Below the pieces are notes generated by a model that had not been told where the DNA came from, ran no database searches, and was given only the letters and a program-made list of their open reading frames with translations. DNA of 64,000 bases, from contig NZ_BMMK01000001.1 in assembly GCF_014645795.1 (NCBI RefSeq), positions 1 to 64,000 on the forward strand, in the 5' to 3' direction. Positions 61,672 to 64,000 of the stretch are shown piece by piece. How positions within the stretch are numbered: position 1 is the stretch's first letter; each line of letters starts with the position of its first letter. Position numbers and translations under genes: made by a program. The DNA comes from Longimycelium tulufanense. Lineage in GTDB: Bacteria > Actinomycetota > Actinomycetes > Mycobacteriales > Pseudonocardiaceae.

Positions 61672-62324
61672 CAGATCCGGTACCCCGCGCCGGGGACCGT
61701 CTCGATCACCGGTGGCTCGCCGAGCTTCGCGCGCAGCTTGGACAACGCCACCCGGACCGCGTTGGTGAACGGGTCGGCGTGCTCGTCCCACGCCAGGCGG
61801 AGCAGTTGCTCGGAGCTGACGAGGGTGCCCTCCGCCCGCATGAGTACCTCGAGCACGGCGAACTCCTTGGGGGACAACATGATGGGCCGGCCGTCGCGGG
61901 TGACCCGGCGGCGGGCGGGGTCCAGTGTGATGCCGGCCCGCCGCAACACCGGCGGCAGCGCGGGCCGGGTGCGGCGGGCGAGCGCGCGAACCCGGGCCAC
62001 CAGCTCGGGGAACTCGAAGGGCTTGGCGAGGTAGTCGTCGGCGCCGAGCTCCAGGCCGTCCACCCGGTCCTCCAGGGCGCCTGCGGCCGTGAGCATCAGA
62101 ACCCGTGCGCGGTTGCCGGCTTCCGTCAGCTCCCGGCAGATCCGGTCACCATGCGTGCCGGGAAGGTCACGGTCGAGGACCACGACGTCGTAGTCGTGCA
62201 GGTCCAGTCGCTCCCGGGCGGCGGTGCCGTCGTAGGCCACGTCCACCGCCATGGTCTCCCGGCGGAGCCCGTCCGCGACGAGATCCGCCAGCACCCGTTC
62301 GTCCTCGACAACGAGCACCCGCAT
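61671..62324 (-). CDS. OmpR/PhoB-family response regulator
   Basis: A 217-residue two-domain regulator: receiver (VLVVEDERVLADLVADGL, phospho-Asp in VVVLDRDLPGTHGD, Thr in VLMLTAAGA, Lys in DDYLAKPF) and a C-terminal winged helix (LSPKEFAVLEVLMRAEG, TNAVRVALSKLRAKLGEPP, IETVPGAGYRI). CAGGGAGGACGG precedes ATG 62324. It is the first gene of the two-component operon and divergent from the lipoprotein gene, with 212 bases between, where its binding sites probably are. Confidence 0.95.
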   Translation of the reverse strand: MRVLVVEDERVLADLVADGLRRETMAVDVAYDGTAARERLDLHDYDVVVLDRDLPGTHGDRICRELTEAGNRARVLMLTAAGALEDRVDGLELGADDYLAKPFEFPELVARVRALARRTRPALPPVLRRAGITLDPARRRVTRDGRPIMLSPKEFAVLEVLMRAEGTLVSSEQLLRLAWDEHADPFTNAVRVALSKLRAKLGEPPVIETVPGAGYRI

Positions 62325-62536
62325 CGCACCGTCCTCCCTGTCCGTCCGGGTCTGGCCGGCCGAGACCGCTCGGACCCATCCAGCCGGCGGCGCATTCGGC
62401 GGACCGGGTCCGTCCACTGGGGAACGAGCCTGCTGGACGGGGTGTTTCCAAAACCTCTCCATTCACAGGAAGCCCTCAGAAACACCTCGGCACGTAGATC
62501 TGGTTTCACAACGGCCCGAGGGAAGGAAGTTGACCA

Positions 62537-63067
62537 ATGCCGAAGACCCGTTCCGCACTCCTGGCCAGTGGCACGGTGCTGACGTTCGTGGCCCTCGCCG
62601 CGTGTGGCGGCAAGTCCGACGGTGACGGGGTGGCCAGCCTGGGCGGAGAGAAGAAGTCCTCGTCACAGCAGGCTGGCGGGAACGGCGGCAAGGGTGGTGA
62701 GGGCGACCTGGTCAAGTTCGCCCAGTGCATGCGGGAGAACGGCATCGACATGCCGGACCCGGATCCGAACGGCGGTGGGATCCGGATCCAGGCACAGACC
62801 GGCGGGGAGAGCGAGGCCGACACGAAGAAGATGGAGGAGGCCAGCAAGAAATGTGAGCGGTACCTGCCCAAGGACCGGATCGATCCCAAGTCCCCGGAGT
62901 TCCAGGAGCGGGCCCGGAAGATGGCCAAGTGCATGCGCGGGCGCGGCCATGACTGGGAGGACCCCAGCCCCGACGGCAAGGGGATCGCCATCGACGCCTC
63001 GAAGATGGACGACCCGAAGTTCCGCAGGGACATGGAGGAGTGCCAGAAGGAGAGCGAGAAGAAGTGA
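62537..63067 (+). CDS. lipoprotein with duplicated Cys-pair module
   Basis: A 176-residue lipoprotein: signal peptide and lipobox LAAC (Cys23), a Gly/Ser/Lys linker to about 56, then two related modules. Module 1 (about 57-110) has VKFAQCMRENGIDMPDPDP and Cys106; module 2 (about 126-172) has RKMAKCMRGRGHDWEDPSP and Cys169. Each begins with C-M-R-x-x-G, an Asp-Pro turn and a Gly-Lys/Gly-Gly-I pattern, then a charged helix with the second Cys. A disulfide in each module is likely. Function unknown. Its stop overlaps the adaptor gene (GTGA), so it is probably part of the efflux system. AGGGAAGGAAG precedes ATG 62537. Confidence 0.82.
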   Translation: MPKTRSALLASGTVLTFVALAACGGKSDGDGVASLGGEKKSSSQQAGGNGGKGGEGDLVKFAQCMRENGIDMPDPDPNGGGIRIQAQTGGESEADTKKMEEASKKCERYLPKDRIDPKSPEFQERARKMAKCMRGRGHDWEDPSPDGKGIAIDASKMDDPKFRRDMEECQKESEKK

Positions 63068-64000
63068 CGATCGACAAGCGCAAGCGCCGTCGGCTCGTCA
63101 CCGTCGGGGTTCTGGTGGCGTTGCTCGTCGGCGGGGCTGTCACCGCGACGGTTGCGTTTCGCGGCGGTGACGCCGACGCTGCGGGACCCGAGCAGGTGAG
63201 CACCAAGACCGCCGAGATCACACGTTCCACCCTGGTGCGTAGCAAGAACGTTGACGGGAAGCTCGGTTACGCGGGCAGCTACCAGATCGCGGGCGGGCGT
63301 GACGGAACGATCACCGCCCTGCCCAAGGTGGGCGATGTCATCAACAAGGGCAAGCCGGTCTATCACGTGAATGGCAAGCCGGTCCCGCTGTTCGTCGGCG
63401 ACACCCCCTTCTGGCGCGAACTGGTAGCCGGTATGAGCGACGGTCCGGACGTGAAGGTTCTGGAGCAGAACCTCAAGGACCTCGGCTTCTTCGGTGGCGT
63501 GCCGGACGAGAAGTTCACCTCCTACACCACGACGGCGATCAGAAACTGGCAGAAGTCCCTGGGACTGGAGCAGACCGGCAGGCTCGCGCCGGGTGATGTT
63601 GTCGTGCAGCCCTCGGAGCTGCGGGTGTCCAAGGTGGACGCCGCGTTGGGTGGACCGGCCCAGGGCAACGTCCTCACCGCGAGCGGCACGGACCGCGTGG
63701 TCACGGTCGATCTGTCGGTGGCCGACCAGACGCTTGCGCAGGCCGGGGCCAAGGTCGAGGTGTCCCTGCCCGGTGGCGGGCGGTCGACCGGCACCGTGCA
63801 GAAGGTCGGCACGGTGGCCAGCTCGGGGCAGAACGGGACCGGCCAGGGCCAAGGCCAGGGCAACGGGCAGGACAAGGCCACGATCCCGGTGGAGGTGTCC
63901 CTCGACGACCCGGCCGCGGCCGGGAACCTCGACGGTGCCCCGGTCTCGGTGGGTTTCACCAGCGAGCGCAAGGAGAACGTGCTCTCGGTACCGGTCAACG
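63064..64000 (+). CDS. HlyD/MacA-type efflux adaptor with peptidoglycan-binding domain (partial)
   Basis: The 3' end is outside the window; 312 residues are visible. An N-terminal membrane anchor (RRLVTVGVLVALLVGGAVTA) is followed by an extracytoplasmic part, a peptidoglycan-binding-like domain (DVKVLEQNLKDLGFFGG, then TTTAIRNWQKSLGLEQTG) and beta-barrel segments (DRVVTVDLSVADQTLAQAG, KVEVSLPGG). A Gly/Gln-rich stretch follows (GQNGTGQGQGQGNGQDK). In actinomycetes such adaptors precede a MacB-type ATPase/permease, expected just beyond the window. GTG 63064 overlaps the lipoprotein stop. Confidence 0.88.
   Translation, partial: MTIDKRKRRRLVTVGVLVALLVGGAVTATVAFRGGDADAAGPEQVSTKTAEITRSTLVRSKNVDGKLGYAGSYQIAGGRDGTITALPKVGDVINKGKPVYHVNGKPVPLFVGDTPFWRELVAGMSDGPDVKVLEQNLKDLGFFGGVPDEKFTSYTTTAIRNWQKSLGLEQTGRLAPGDVVVQPSELRVSKVDAALGGPAQGNVLTASGTDRVVTVDLSVADQTLAQAGAKVEVSLPGGGRSTGTVQKVGTVASSGQNGTGQGQGQGNGQDKATIPVEVSLDDPAAAGNLDGAPVSVGFTSERKENVLSVPVN

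Overview
The window is a high-G+C actinomycete chromosome segment. Gene content and order point to the Pseudonocardiaceae (Amycolatopsis/Saccharopolyspora-like), although the genus is an inference. The clues are: a left block that mirrors the Mycobacterium tuberculosis Rv3214-Rv3221 neighbourhood (bL37, biotinylated protein, pdtaS, whiB1, diacylglycerol-kinase-like protein, GNAT, histidine phosphatase); a mycobacterial-type Kgd; an EspG/PPE-like/DUF3558 cluster; a calerythrin-like EF-hand protein; and an XRE/DUF397 pair. I saw no tRNA, rRNA, CRISPR array or insertion sequence.

Layout. 1-7.2 kb: housekeeping and regulatory block (bL37, biotinyl domain protein, PdtaS kinase, WhiB1 with two CRP-type sites, lipid kinase, EF-hand protein, acetyltransferase, phosphatase). 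7.2-15.4 kb: nickel superoxide dismutase with its divergent maturation protease, an RmlC-type epimerase, malic enzyme, a multi-PAS GGDEF/EAL protein and an MFS exporter. 15.8-19.2 kb: a type VII secretion satellite cluster (EspG, PPE-like, DUF3558 lipoprotein, WXG100-like) without the secretion machinery. 19.4-21.2 kb: XRE regulator/DUF397 and two divergent small proteins. 21.3-27.7 kb: secreted serine hydrolase, a branched-polyamine-synthase homologue, and a four-gene betaine/proline-type ABC importer. 28.3-29.9 kb: secreted M4 protease. 30.1-34.6 kb: a visibly lower-G+C island with SbnA and SbnB (2,3-diaminopropionate synthesis), a LysE exporter and a divergent ornithine-carbamoyltransferase homologue. 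35.0-43.0 kb: histidine utilisation (IclR regulator; hutH, hutU, an M20 amidohydrolase, hutF, hutI). 43.1-47.6 kb: LtrA, NTF2-like, SDR, LysR and deiodinase-like proteins. 47.9-52.0 kb: a DUF6104 protein and kgd. 52.5-60.0 kb: a fused heterodimeric ABC exporter, an ABC-2 exporter pair and two unknown proteins. 60.5-64.0 kb: a two-component system divergent from a lipoprotein and an HlyD-type adaptor cut off by the window end.

How the genes work together. The hut genes form one translationally coupled operon degrading histidine through urocanate, imidazolonepropionate and formiminoglutamate; HutF gives N-formylglutamate, and the embedded M20 enzyme is the natural candidate for the last deformylation. 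The SbnA/SbnB/carbamoyltransferase/LysE set is the most interesting system: it predicts synthesis of L-2,3-diaminopropionate, its carbamoylation to beta-ureidoalanine (albizziine) and export, in about 4 kb without a nonribosomal peptide synthetase nearby. The two-component genes at the right end probably control the divergent efflux operon.

All functions are read from motifs, length and context; no database search was run. Start codons were chosen from ribosome-binding sites and overlaps, and many are GTG or TTG.
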